Below are positions 1 through 7,189 of a stretch of 46,588 bases of DNA, in pieces. This DNA comes from Acidobacteriota bacterium. Its GTDB lineage: Bacteria; Acidobacteriota; Blastocatellia; Pyrinomonadales; Pyrinomonadaceae. Under the pieces are notes generated by a model that was given only the letters and a program-made list of their open reading frames with translations, did not search any database and was not told where the DNA came from. The stretch covers positions 1 to 46,588 of the forward strand of contig JAFDVJ010000006.1 in the NCBI GenBank assembly GCA_018269075.1, read 5' to 3'. A program made the translations under genes and the position numbers. The number at the start of each line of letters is the position of its first letter. Positions within the stretch are counted from its first letter, which is position 1.

Positions 1-576
1 ATCGGCGGCCGCAATCCGTAGTGCAGGCGGCCCTGCCTGCACTGCGTTTGCAAAACGCACCGACGTTTCACCGGCTTTCAACGTCAAAGCAAACGCAGCG
101 TTTGTTCGCGCTGGCGCGGCGTTGGCAACCGGGACGGCCAGCGCTCCAGTCCGCTTTCGCGCTCCGAAATCAGACAATTTCCTGATGCCGCCGAATATCC
201 GGCCCGGTGCTTAAAAACACCAAAAACACTAACAAGACACGAAAGAAATTTAGGGTTTTTAGTGTTTTGGCGGACGGTTAAACCAACGTTCGCAGCTCGA
301 ACGATCATTCGATCATTGGCGGGTAAGCCGATAATTCCTCTGTTTTTATGACATCCCGGTATTACTTCCCGAAACCTGTTTTCACAGCCGGATAAACCTC
401 CGCCCGATTCCCCGTTCATCCGTCTCTATCTCCATAATTGCCCGGCCGCCACGCTCTTTCCCCATCCCCAAACCAATCCGAAATCCGAAATCCGAAATCC
501 GAAATCCAGATTCCGACATCCGATATCCGATCCATTTTTTGATTTTTCCCCGCAAATCCATTACTTTGTTTAAGGT
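1..576. other. Gene-free leader region with inverted repeats and a heptamer array
   Basis: No convincing gene is visible. Positions 21-28 and 35-42 form an inverted repeat (GTGCAGGC/GCCTGCAC), followed by a second small one at 43-59 (TGCGTTT/AAAACGCA). An AT-rich imperfect inverted repeat of the CACTAAAA type lies at about 211-274. A heptamer array occupies 474-532. The only open frame, on the minus strand at 84-419, has no recognisable protein features. Confidence 0.6.
474..532. repeat. Heptamer array (CCGAAAT family), degenerate at one end
   Basis: About four exact copies of AAATCCG are followed by four drifted copies (AAATCCA, GATTCCG, ACATCCG, ATATCCG) that keep the 7-base period. The array ends 44 bases before the lacI-family start codon. 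The decay from exact to drifted units suggests an old array with a younger homogeneous part. Confidence 0.85.
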
Positions 577-1575
577 ATGAGAATCAAAGACATTGCCCGC
601 GAAGCCGGAGTTTCGACCGCCACGGTTTCTCACGTCATCAACAAAACGAAATACGTCACCGACGAAACGCGCGAAAAGGTTCAGCAGGCGATCAAGAAGT
701 TCGACTATCACCCGAACGCCCACGCGCAGATGCTCGCGCTCGGCCGGAGCAAGATCATCGGTCTGCTCGTCTCGGACATCTCGAACCCGTTTTTCCCCGA
801 AATCATCAAGAGCGTCGAGGCCTCGGTGATCGAAAAGGGCTACGACCTGATCCTGCTCAACACCAACTACAACGTCGAGCGCGCGGTCGAGGACGTTCAC
901 CGGCTGATCCAGATGAAGGTCGCCGGCATCGTCCTGATGATCTCGGAGTTCGACGAATCGCTGGTCGAAATCGCCCGCCGCAAAAAGACGAGCATCGTCT
1001 TTCACGACCTCGGCGCGGTCGGCGAAAAGATGAGCAACGTGATCCTCGATTACGCGGTCGGCATCGACGAGGCCGTCCAGCATCTCGTCTCTTTGGGCCA
1101 CAAAAACATCGCGCATATTGCCGGCTCGCAGGAAATCCATTCGGGCCGCGTCCGCGAAGCGGCCTTTATCGCGGCGATGAAAAAGCATTTCCCGAAAGCC
1201 GGCAAACCGAAGATCTACGAGGGCGATTTCCGCTTCGAGGGCGGCCGCCGCGCCGCGTCGCAGATGCTCCAGGAAAAAGAGCTGCCGACGGGCGTCGTCG
1301 TCGCCAACGATCTGATGGCGCTCGGCGCGATGCAGGAATTCAAGGCCGCCGGCCGCCGCGTCCCGCAGGACATCTCGATCATCGGGTTCGACGACATCGC
1401 CTTCGCCGGGCTCGCCGACCCGCCGCTGACGACCGTCTGCTCGCCGCGCGTCGAGATCGGCCGCCGCGCCGTCGAGGCGCTGATGATGACCGTCGACCGG
1501 CCCAGCCAGCACGGCATCGAAGTCCGTATTCCGACCTATCTGATCAAGCGCGATTCGACGGCGCCACCGAGGTGA
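577..1575 (+). CDS. LacI/GalR-family transcriptional regulator
   Basis: A 332-residue sugar-responsive DNA-binding regulator. Residues 2-25 form the classic LacI helix-turn-helix (KDIAREAGVSTATVSHVIN), followed by the hinge region at about 45-60 (YHPNAHAQMLALGRSK). A periplasmic-binding-protein-like effector domain runs from about residue 60 (IIGLLVSDISNPFFPEI) to the C-terminus, including VVANDLMALGAMQEFKAAG and DISIIGFDDI. Length and domain order are normal. The start ATG has a short upstream AAGG. The TGA stop is formed where T meets a GATTTCG heptamer array. It is the only LacI-family gene in the window, so it is the obvious candidate reader of the AAnCGGTT sites upstream of the rha and gal genes, but its effector cannot be read from sequence. 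Its immediate neighbours, an oxidoreductase and a xylulokinase, are equally possible targets. Confidence 0.95.
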   Translation: MRIKDIAREAGVSTATVSHVINKTKYVTDETREKVQQAIKKFDYHPNAHAQMLALGRSKIIGLLVSDISNPFFPEIIKSVEASVIEKGYDLILLNTNYNVERAVEDVHRLIQMKVAGIVLMISEFDESLVEIARRKKTSIVFHDLGAVGEKMSNVILDYAVGIDEAVQHLVSLGHKNIAHIAGSQEIHSGRVREAAFIAAMKKHFPKAGKPKIYEGDFRFEGGRRAASQMLQEKELPTGVVVANDLMALGAMQEFKAAGRRVPQDISIIGFDDIAFAGLADPPLTTVCSPRVEIGRRAVEALMMTVDRPSQHGIEVRIPTYLIKRDSTAPPR

Positions 1576-1593
1576 TTTCGGATTTCGGATTGG
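1574..1593. repeat. Short heptamer array overlapping the stop codon of the LacI-family gene
   Basis: About 2.7 copies of GATTTCG. The GA of the first unit is the end of the TGA stop codon of the upstream gene. Confidence 0.8.
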
Positions 1594-1645
1594 TTCGGCT
1601 TTCGAGTCTGTTTTAATTTATGGTTTGAGGCCGCGAACGCTTTTT

Positions 1646-1717
1646 TTATCGATCCACTAAACACACTAAAAACACGAAATATTTTTAGTGTTTTTAGTGT
1701 GTTTAGTGGATCGATAA
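1646..1717. repeat. Perfect 30-bp inverted repeat, AT-rich (CACTAAAA family)
   Basis: Arms 1646-1675 and 1688-1717 are exactly complementary over 30 bases around a 12-base loop. It lies between two convergent genes, so as RNA it could act as a transcript-end hairpin in both directions. Related but less perfect copies lie at about 211-274, 6044-6113 and 19500-19556. Confidence 0.85.
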
Positions 1718-1811
1718 ACAACTGCTCGCCGTTCGGTCGGTCGATCCCTTCAGCGAATTTTGTCACGAACGTTGCCTTTTCCGCCGATATTTCGAAAATT
1801 TCAACAAGCTC

Positions 1812-2783
1812 TTAATCCCGATAGATTTTTTCGGTGAGTTTTGAGATCGCGAGGCCGGTTTCGGCCGTCACGATCGGTTCGCGGCCGGCGAGGACGGCGG
1901 CCGTGAAGTCGGCGATCAGCGGGGCGTGGACGTTGGCGGCGGGCGGGTGAAATTCGGTCGTTTCCGCGCCGTCGATAATCAGATTCAGTTTATTACCATT
2001 TAAAACCGGGATGTGAATCGAGCCGCGCGTGCCGAAAATTTCGAGCGTGTCGCGGGGCTCGCGGGCGGCGTGCGTGACGGACAGCTGCGCGGCCGCGCCG
2101 TTTTCGAATTCGAGCAGGACGAGCGCCGTGTCCTCGACCGCGCGGCCGAAAACGCGGTTCGCGACGAGGCTTTTCGCGGCGCGGACCGCGCCGAAGAGAT
2201 CGGTCAAAACTTCGAGCCGGTGACAGCCGAAATCCATCAGCGGGCCGCCGCCGCTTTGCGCCGGATCGAGCAGCCAGCGCCGCGGGTGATCGGGCGCGGG
2301 ATCGAAAAACTCGAACGCGTCGATCCGCGCGAACGCGATTTTCCCGAGCATTCCCGACGCGAGAATTTCGCGGACGCGCCGGACGAGCGGGTAAAAACGC
2401 CGGTAATAGGCGACGCCGAGCCGGACGCCGTTCGCGCGGGCCGCGTCGATCATCCGGCCGCATTCGGCCGCATTCAGGGCGAGCGGTTTTTCGCAGAGAA
2501 TATGCCTGCCGGCCTCGGCCGCCCGGATCGTCTGTTCGGCGTGCAGAAAAACCGGCGTCGCGATGTAGACGGCGGCGACTTCCCCGTCGGCGACCAGCGC
2601 TGCCCAGTCCGCGAACCATTTCGGCGCGCCGAATTCGCGGGCGAATTCTTCGGCGAGCGCCGCCCGGTTCCGGCTGACGGCGACCAGCCGGCAGTTTTCG
2701 AGCGTCGCGAGCGCCGGCGCGACCCGCTTGCGCGCGATGTCGCCCGCGCCGATCAGCCCCCAGTTCAGAGTTTTTTCGCCCAT
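1812..2783 (-). CDS. Gfo/Idh/MocA-family NAD(P)-dependent oxidoreductase
   Basis: A 323-residue cytoplasmic sugar or polyol dehydrogenase of the Gfo/Idh/MocA family. The N-terminal Rossmann motif is at residues 9-17 (GLIGAGDIA). The conserved CEKPLALN segment at 97-104 carries the family lysine (K99), which contacts nicotinamide and substrate. The C-terminal alpha/beta domain includes GGPLMDFGCHRLEVL, where a conserved catalytic-type histidine sits. The substrate cannot be deduced. It is followed in the same direction by no other gene and lies downstream of xylulokinase across a 248-base repeat region, so a role in pentose or polyol metabolism is possible but unproven. The N-terminus looks intact and length is normal for the family. 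Confidence 0.9.
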   Translation of the reverse strand: MGEKTLNWGLIGAGDIARKRVAPALATLENCRLVAVSRNRAALAEEFAREFGAPKWFADWAALVADGEVAAVYIATPVFLHAEQTIRAAEAGRHILCEKPLALNAAECGRMIDAARANGVRLGVAYYRRFYPLVRRVREILASGMLGKIAFARIDAFEFFDPAPDHPRRWLLDPAQSGGGPLMDFGCHRLEVLTDLFGAVRAAKSLVANRVFGRAVEDTALVLLEFENGAAAQLSVTHAAREPRDTLEIFGTRGSIHIPVLNGNKLNLIIDGAETTEFHPPAANVHAPLIADFTAAVLAGREPIVTAETGLAISKLTEKIYRD

Positions 2784-2794
2784 ATCGAATCAGA

Positions 2795-3024
2795 GTTTTG
2801 AGTTCCGCCTTGCGGCCAATGGCCTTAAATTAAGCGCGAAGTTGAATGAAATGAATGGTTTGATAGGCCGCGGACAAACGCGGATTTGGCGGATTTACGC
2901 GGATTTTTTTATTCTTATTATCAAAAATCCGCGAAAATCCGCGTCATCCGCGTCATCCGCGGCATATTTTTGTTCCGCCTAAATCAATCATTGCGCCATT
3001 GGCCTGAAGGCGGAACTCAAAAAC
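2795..3024. repeat. Nested palindromic element: TTTTGAGTTCCGCC arms enclosing a CCGCGG-type hairpin
   Basis: Outer arms 2795-2819 (GTTTTGAGTTCCGCCTT...) and about 2996-3024 are imperfectly inverted. An inner inverted repeat, about 2866-2964, is built from GCCGCGG, AACGCGGATT and GGCGGATT blocks. The outer arm sequence recurs as a hairpin at 8322-8410, and the inner part recurs at 5833-5911. This is a miniature dispersed repeat with no coding capacity. Confidence 0.75.
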
Positions 3025-3031
3025 CGGCCGG

Positions 3032-4522
3032 TCAAATTTCGCCGTTAAGAATGTTCATCGCCGGCTTCAGCGCCGCGTAAAGCAGTTTGTAGGCCGCGTA
3101 ATTGCGGTTCAGTTCGGCGACCGACGCCGGCTGCGGTTCGACCCGTTCGGCGACGCGGATCGTCGCGCGGCAGGCTTCGTCGACCGAATTCCACGCGCCC
3201 GCGCCGACGCCGGCGAGGATCGCCGCGCCGAACGCCGCGCCCTCGTCGGCCTCGATCGTTTCGACCGCCTGCCCGTAGACGTCGGCCTGAATCTGCCGCC
3301 AGAGCGGAGATTTCGCGCCGCCGCCGCCGAGCCGGATCGACGCGATCCCGGCCCCGAGCTCTTTAAAAATCTCGAGCGAATCGCGCAGCGAAAAGGCGAC
3401 GCCTTCGAGGACCGCGCGGACGAGATGCGCCTTCGTGTGGCTCGCCGTCAGACCGACGAACGCGGCCCGCGCCCGCGCGTCGAGATGCGGCGTCCGCTCG
3501 CCCATCAAATACGGGAGCCAGAGCGCGCCGTCCGACCCGCTCGCGATCCGCGCCGCGGCGTCCGTCAGTTCGTCGTAGGAGCGGCCCGCGCCGAAATTCT
3601 CGCGAAACCATTTTAATGAAAGGCCCGCGCCCTGCGTCACGCCGGTGTTGTGCCAGCGGCCCGGAATCGCGTGACAGAGCGTGTGGATCCGGCCCTTGAG
3701 ATCGATGCGCGGCTGATCGGTGACGGCGAACAGGACGCCCGACGTGCCGATCGTCGCGCTCACCGTGCCGGGCGCGACGATGCCCATCCCGATCGCGCCG
3801 GCGGCGTTGTCGCCCGCGCCGGCGACGACGAGCGTGCCTTCGCAAAGACCGGTCGCCGCGGCGCCGGCGGCCGACACTTTTCCGGTCGGCTCGACCGATT
3901 CGAAAACCTCCGGCATCAGCGAGCGGTCGATCCCGAACGAATCGAGCATCGCGTCGGACCAGCGGCGGTTCTGCACGTCGAAATAGAGCGTGCCCGACGA
4001 ATCGGCGACGTCGCTCGCCCGATCGCCCGAGAGCCGGAGCCGGATGTAGTCCTTCGGCAGCAGCACGGTCTTCACGCGCGTCCAGATTTCCGGCCGGTTT
4101 TCGCGCAGCCAGAGCAGCTTCGGCAGCGTAAAGCCGGTGATCGCCGGGTTCGAGACGAGCTCGATCAGCCGTTCCGCGCCGATCTTATCGGTGATCTCGG
4201 CGCACTGTTTCCCGGTCCGCTGATCGCACCAGAGCAGCGCCGGATGGAGAACCTCGTCGTGTTCGTCCAAAAAGACCGAGCCGTGCATCTGGCCCGAAAA
4301 GCCGACCGCGCCGATCTCGTCGGCGGCGACCGTCCGCAATACTTCGCCGATCGCCGCGCGGCAGGCGCGCCACCAGTCGTCGGGCGATTGTTCGGCCCAG
4401 CCGATTTCGGGCGAAGCGAACGCCGCGTGTTCGGCCGTCGCCGCCGCGCAGATTTTTCCGTTTTCGTCGATCACGACCGCGCGCGAGCCGCCCGTGCCGA
4501 CATCTATGCCGAGAAATTTCAT
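3032..4522 (-). CDS. xylB: Xylulokinase (FGGY-family carbohydrate kinase)
   Basis: A 496-residue kinase that phosphorylates D-xylulose to xylulose 5-phosphate, feeding the pentose phosphate pathway. The N-terminal phosphate-binding loop is LGIDVGTGGSRAVVID (residues 4-19). GFSGQMHG followed by ALLWCDQRTGKQC is typical of XylB rather than of glycerol or ribulose kinases. The second nucleotide-binding region includes TVSATIGTSGVLF and the C-terminal IRLGGGGAKSPLWRQIQADV. Length is normal. No xylose isomerase is in the window, so the substrate source is not shown here. The gene stands alone, bounded by repeats on both sides. The start ATG is directly supported by homology of MKFLGIDVG. Confidence 0.93.
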   Translation of the reverse strand: MKFLGIDVGTGGSRAVVIDENGKICAAATAEHAAFASPEIGWAEQSPDDWWRACRAAIGEVLRTVAADEIGAVGFSGQMHGSVFLDEHDEVLHPALLWCDQRTGKQCAEITDKIGAERLIELVSNPAITGFTLPKLLWLRENRPEIWTRVKTVLLPKDYIRLRLSGDRASDVADSSGTLYFDVQNRRWSDAMLDSFGIDRSLMPEVFESVEPTGKVSAAGAAATGLCEGTLVVAGAGDNAAGAIGMGIVAPGTVSATIGTSGVLFAVTDQPRIDLKGRIHTLCHAIPGRWHNTGVTQGAGLSLKWFRENFGAGRSYDELTDAAARIASGSDGALWLPYLMGERTPHLDARARAAFVGLTASHTKAHLVRAVLEGVAFSLRDSLEIFKELGAGIASIRLGGGGAKSPLWRQIQADVYGQAVETIEADEGAAFGAAILAGVGAGAWNSVDEACRATIRVAERVEPQPASVAELNRNYAAYKLLYAALKPAMNILNGEI

Positions 4523-4534
4523 TGGTTTTAATGG

Positions 4535-4660
4535 CTTGAGTCTTGAGTCTGGAGTCTTGAGTCTGAAGTCTCGGGTCGCGGCCGGCGGCGACGGCCGGGT
4601 TTACTATCGGCCATCGCGACTTTCAAACGACTCAGGACTCCAGACTCCAGACTCCAGACT
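4535..4660. repeat. Inverted pair of heptamer arrays (GAGTCTT / CCAGACT)
   Basis: The left array, 4535-4574, is built of GAGTCTT/GAGTCTG units; the right array, 4629-4660, has the complementary order (ACTCCAG units). Together they can fold into a long hairpin with a 54-base loop. The pair lies immediately upstream of the xylulokinase start (minus strand). Confidence 0.8.
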
Positions 4661-4789
4661 GCATAATCAAGACTAAGATCGGGTTAAACTTAACAAAAAG
4701 CGTTGAAGTAATTATAATTTATTGTCGCGGTAAAATGCTATTTTATAACAATACTATTTGAATCGCCGTATAAACGTTAATTTATTGCT

Positions 4790-5107
4790 ATGGTTGAAAG
4801 ACTGACAGTCGTTCTCTTTATCGTGCTCTGCTTTCTGCTGGGCCTCTGCCTGACGCTTTTTCCGTGGTTCAACCTGAACGGCGACTGGGGCGACAATTAC
4901 CTGCTCGCGTTCATTTCGGACAAGGCCGGCCTGCCGCTGCTCCGGACAGCGGTCGCCTCAAACTGGGCGCGCGGCGCGGTCAGCGGGCTCGGCATCCTCA
5001 ATCTGTTCATCGCTTTCTGGGAAACCGCTCATTTCCGCGAAAACGTCGCCGCGCTTCAAACGAGCGACCAGCCGCCCGCCCCGAAACAAAAAAGCGATGC
5101 CGAATAG
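4790..5107 (+). CDS. Small hypothetical membrane protein
   Basis: 105 residues, not assigned to a known family. Two hydrophobic segments are visible: residues about 5-25 (LTVVLFIVLCFLLGLCLTLF) and about 62-82 (GAVSGLGILNLFIAFW). The linker is short, and the C-terminal tail (SDQPPAPKQKSDAE) is hydrophilic and proline-rich, so it is probably an inner-membrane protein with two spans. It starts just upstream of thiE (36 bases between genes) and may be co-transcribed with it. No motif suggests transport or enzymatic activity. Related short proteins with this layout occur as uncharacterised reading frames, so function is open. Confidence 0.75.
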   Translation: MVERLTVVLFIVLCFLLGLCLTLFPWFNLNGDWGDNYLLAFISDKAGLPLLRTAVASNWARGAVSGLGILNLFIAFWETAHFRENVAALQTSDQPPAPKQKSDAE

Positions 5108-5112
5108 CGTTG

Positions 5113-5141
5113 CGCCATCCGCCATCCGCCATCCGAAATCG
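5113..5141. repeat. Heptamer array (GCCATCC units) at the thiE start
   Basis: Three GCCATCC units pass into one CCGAAAT unit and end two bases before the thiE ATG, so the array occupies the place where a ribosome-binding site would normally be. Confidence 0.75.
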
Positions 5142-5143
5142 GT

Positions 5144-5806
5144 ATGAACCGCATATTCGACCGGCCGCTGCTGTATCCGATCACGACCGGCGAGCTGACG
5201 GCCGCCAATTTCGCCGAAAAATCTCCGGCCGTGCTCGCGCTCGTCGCGCGCGCCGTCGAATCGCGGATCGCGCTGATCCAGCTTCGCGAAAAACTGCTGC
5301 CGGCCCGGCTGTTGTTCGAGTTGGCGGAGCGGGCCGCGCGATTAACAAAGAATTCGCCGACCCGGCTGCTCGTCAACGACCGCGCCGACGTCGCGCTCGC
5401 GGCCCGCGCCGACGGCGTGCATCTGACGGCCGGATCGCTGCCGGCACATATTATCCGCACGCATTTCCCGCCGCCGTTCATCGTCGGCGTTTCGACGCAC
5501 GCGGCGGCCGAAGTCGTCGCGGCCGGACGGGCGGGCGCGGATTTCGCGACGTTCGGGCCGGTCTTCGAAACCGAATCGAAAAAGATCTACGGCCCGCCGC
5601 AGGGCGTCGAAAAACTGCGCGAAGCCGTCGCCGCGGCCGGCGATCTTCCGGTCGTCGCGCTCGGCGGCATCGACGAGCATAACTTTCGCGAAACGCTCGC
5701 CGCCGGCGCGCGCGGGATCGCGGCGATCAAGCTTTTGAACGACCCGGAACGGATCAGGCGAATGGCCGGGCTGATCTTTGACGGTGATGCATTACTGTTA
5801 AATTGA
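5144..5806 (+). CDS. thiE: Thiamine-phosphate synthase
   Basis: A 220-residue TIM-barrel enzyme that joins hydroxymethylpyrimidine diphosphate and thiazole phosphate to give thiamine phosphate. Visible ThiE motifs in order: LIQLREK near residue 45 (pyrophosphate/base contacts), LLVNDRADVALAARADGVHL (the Mg-binding region), IVGVSTHAAAEV, FGPVFETESKK (a shortened form of the usual GP.F.T.TK motif) and VVALGGI. The C-terminal GARGIAAIKLL matches the phosphate-binding end of the barrel. The TenI regulatory subfamily has a similar fold, so some doubt remains, but the LREK and NDR motifs favour the enzyme. thiD lies 1.4 kb downstream on the same strand. No TPP riboswitch sequence is recognisable upstream. 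Confidence 0.88.
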   Translation: MNRIFDRPLLYPITTGELTAANFAEKSPAVLALVARAVESRIALIQLREKLLPARLLFELAERAARLTKNSPTRLLVNDRADVALAARADGVHLTAGSLPAHIIRTHFPPPFIVGVSTHAAAEVVAAGRAGADFATFGPVFETESKKIYGPPQGVEKLREAVAAAGDLPVVALGGIDEHNFRETLAAGARGIAAIKLLNDPERIRRMAGLIFDGDALLLN

Positions 5807-5832
5807 AAGAGCTGTGAATAATTGGCTTAATA

Positions 5833-5911
5833 GGCCGCGGGTGAACGCGGATTTGGCGGATTATCGCGGATTTATTTTAAGTTATCCGCGATAATCCGCT
5901 AAATCCGCGGA
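5833..5911. repeat. CCGCGG-type inverted repeat
   Basis: Left part 5833-5873 carries GCCGCGG, AACGCGGATTTGGCGGATT and CGCGGATT blocks; right part 5883-5911 carries the complementary ATCCGCG, ATAATCCGC and AATCCGCGG blocks. It shares TAGGCCGCGG and AACGCGGATTTGGCGGATT with the inner hairpin at 2866-2964. Confidence 0.75.
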
Positions 5912-6043
5912 TTTCCAGCGTCCTATTAAAAGTCAGAACTGTTCGGCACGTGCTCAATCGCTCTTTTAATGATTTTTGGGACAAAACGCCGCGAAACTTA
6001 GCGGTAAATGAAAATACCGGCCGGCGAGCGGTTGTTTTTTTTT

Positions 6044-6113
6044 GTCCACGAAAGACACGAAAAACACTAAAAAGACACGAATAATATTTAGTGTTTTTGG
6101 TGTTTTTGGCGGA
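6044..6113. repeat. AT-rich imperfect inverted repeat (CACTAAAA family)
   Basis: Left arm 6044-6071 and right arm about 6085-6113 are complementary apart from a few mismatches. Same family as the perfect copy at 1646-1717. Confidence 0.7.
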
Positions 6114-6370
6114 TAAAAAATCAGCATTCGCCGTGGTGCCGGTTCCGATTCAATCGAAAACGCGGTTCACGAACGAATCGCCGGCCCTGTCAATTACCGT
6201 GCCGAACAACTCTGATTAAAAGTACCGAAATCCGGATTGCCGATCTTTTTAACAGTAATGATGATGAATGAAGAAACGGCCGAAAATCCGCGAAATCGAT
6301 CTTTTTTTGACCGACTTTGAAAAAAAGTCTGGACATCCGGCCTTTTTTACCGTAAAAATATGTATTAAAA

Positions 6371-6595
6371 ATGAGATATTTAGACGGTCAGGAAGTTATT
6401 ATCGGGGACAGGGTATTGGTCGATGATGCCGAGGGCATCATCGTCTGCGTGATCGACAGCAACCAGTTTTCCGAGAAATACGGTCGGGCCTGGTCTTATC
6501 TCGAAACGGGAACGCTGGTCGATATCGAGGAAATGGGGCTGGTCCACTACGTCGAGTTCAACGGCAACGACCGACTCGTCAAAAGAGCCGCCTGA
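6371..6595 (+). CDS. Small conserved-looking hypothetical protein
   Basis: 74 residues, soluble, acidic and without a signal peptide. The sequence opens with RYLDGQEVIIGDRVLVDD and continues with GIIVCVIDSNQFSEKY and GLVHYVEF. This pattern resembles short uncharacterised bacterial proteins of the same length that have a conserved N-terminal 'GQEV..GD.V' and a later 'GL.HY', some encoded near contact-dependent or secretion genes. No such genes are here, so no function is proposed. It reads as a compact beta-rich domain. It is followed after 21 bases by a secreted protein gene. Confidence 0.72.
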   Translation: MRYLDGQEVIIGDRVLVDDAEGIIVCVIDSNQFSEKYGRAWSYLETGTLVDIEEMGLVHYVEFNGNDRLVKRAA

Positions 6596-6616
6596 ATCGC
6601 CGGAAACCGAAGAACA

Positions 6617-7162
6617 ATGAATAAATATCGTTCGAAAATCGCGATCCTCGCGGCGTTGATCGCGGCCGGTCTCGCCCTTTACGCGTCGGGCGGCGGCGAG
6701 GCGGCGGCGGGCGCGGGCATCGAATCGAGCGCGCGGCCGAAATCGCTCTGCGCGGCGCGCGAGCAGACGATCTGGACCTGCACGACGACCCGCGCGAAGG
6801 TGCTCTCGATCTGCGCTTCGAAGGATCTGGCCGAAGACCGCGGTTATGTCCAGTACCGTTACGGCGTGCCCGGCAAGGTTGAGCTCGAATATCCGAAAGA
6901 GCGTAAGGATTCCGCCCAAAAATTCCGCTACACGCGCTACACGCGGCCGCTCGTCACGATGCTCACGCTCTCGTTCGAGAACGACGGTTTTTCCTACGTC
7001 CTCGAAGACGACGATATGGAAGAGGAAAAGCCCGCCGTCCGCGAAGCGACGGTCGAAGTCACGAAGGGCGCGGAAAAGACCGCGACGATCAAATGCAAGA
7101 CGCCGCCCGCCGGCTCGCTGATGAAGCTCGAAGATATCGTTCCGCGTGATGAATCCAATTAA
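6617..7162 (+). CDS. Hypothetical secreted protein
   Basis: 181 residues. Residues 1-30 look like an export signal (basic start MNKYRSK, hydrophobic AILAALIAAGLALYASG). The mature part has three cysteines in the first half (SLCAAREQTIWTC, SICASKD), a central aromatic/basic beta-like section (GYVQYRYG, FRYTRYTRPL) and an acidic stretch (EDDDMEEEK). This is consistent with a small periplasmic beta-rich protein. Not recognised as a named family. Its stop codon lies inside the first copy of a 21-base tandem duplication whose second copy supplies the start of thiD, so the two genes are 9 bases apart and probably co-transcribed. Confidence 0.72.
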   Translation: MNKYRSKIAILAALIAAGLALYASGGGEAAAGAGIESSARPKSLCAAREQTIWTCTTTRAKVLSICASKDLAEDRGYVQYRYGVPGKVELEYPKERKDSAQKFRYTRYTRPLVTMLTLSFENDGFSYVLEDDDMEEEKPAVREATVEVTKGAEKTATIKCKTPPAGSLMKLEDIVPRDESN

Positions 7163-7189
7163 TTCCAAGTGATGAATCCAATTAATTCC
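7146..7189 (+). repeat. 21-base tandem duplication joining a stop codon and the thiD start
   Basis: GTGATGAATCCAATTAATTC is present from 7146 and again from 7169 (21 bases including the final C, offset 23). Copy one contains the TAA of the upstream gene at 7160-7162; copy two contains the ATG of thiD at 7172. Confidence 0.9.

Larger units (their letters stand above)
5807..6370. other. Gene-free region with two hairpin-forming repeats
   Basis: It contains a CCGCGG-type inverted repeat (5833-5911) and an AT-rich CACTAAAA-type inverted repeat (6044-6113). The remainder, about 6114-6370, is lower in GC than the genes and ends in a run of AT-rich sequence before the next start codon, consistent with a promoter, but no specific site can be assigned. 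Confidence 0.6.

Noticed and set aside
84..419. A 111-residue minus-strand open frame
   Set aside because: It has no recognisable features and consists partly of inverted repeats; no ribosome-binding site.
382..1512. A 376-residue open frame antisense to the LacI-family gene
   Set aside because: It is a shadow of the real gene in high-GC DNA: Arg/Asp/Ala-rich without any domain, and its end runs through a heptamer array.
4680..5143. TPP riboswitch upstream of thiE
   Set aside because: I looked for the conserved CUGAGA and the later purine-rich core and found neither here nor upstream of thiD.
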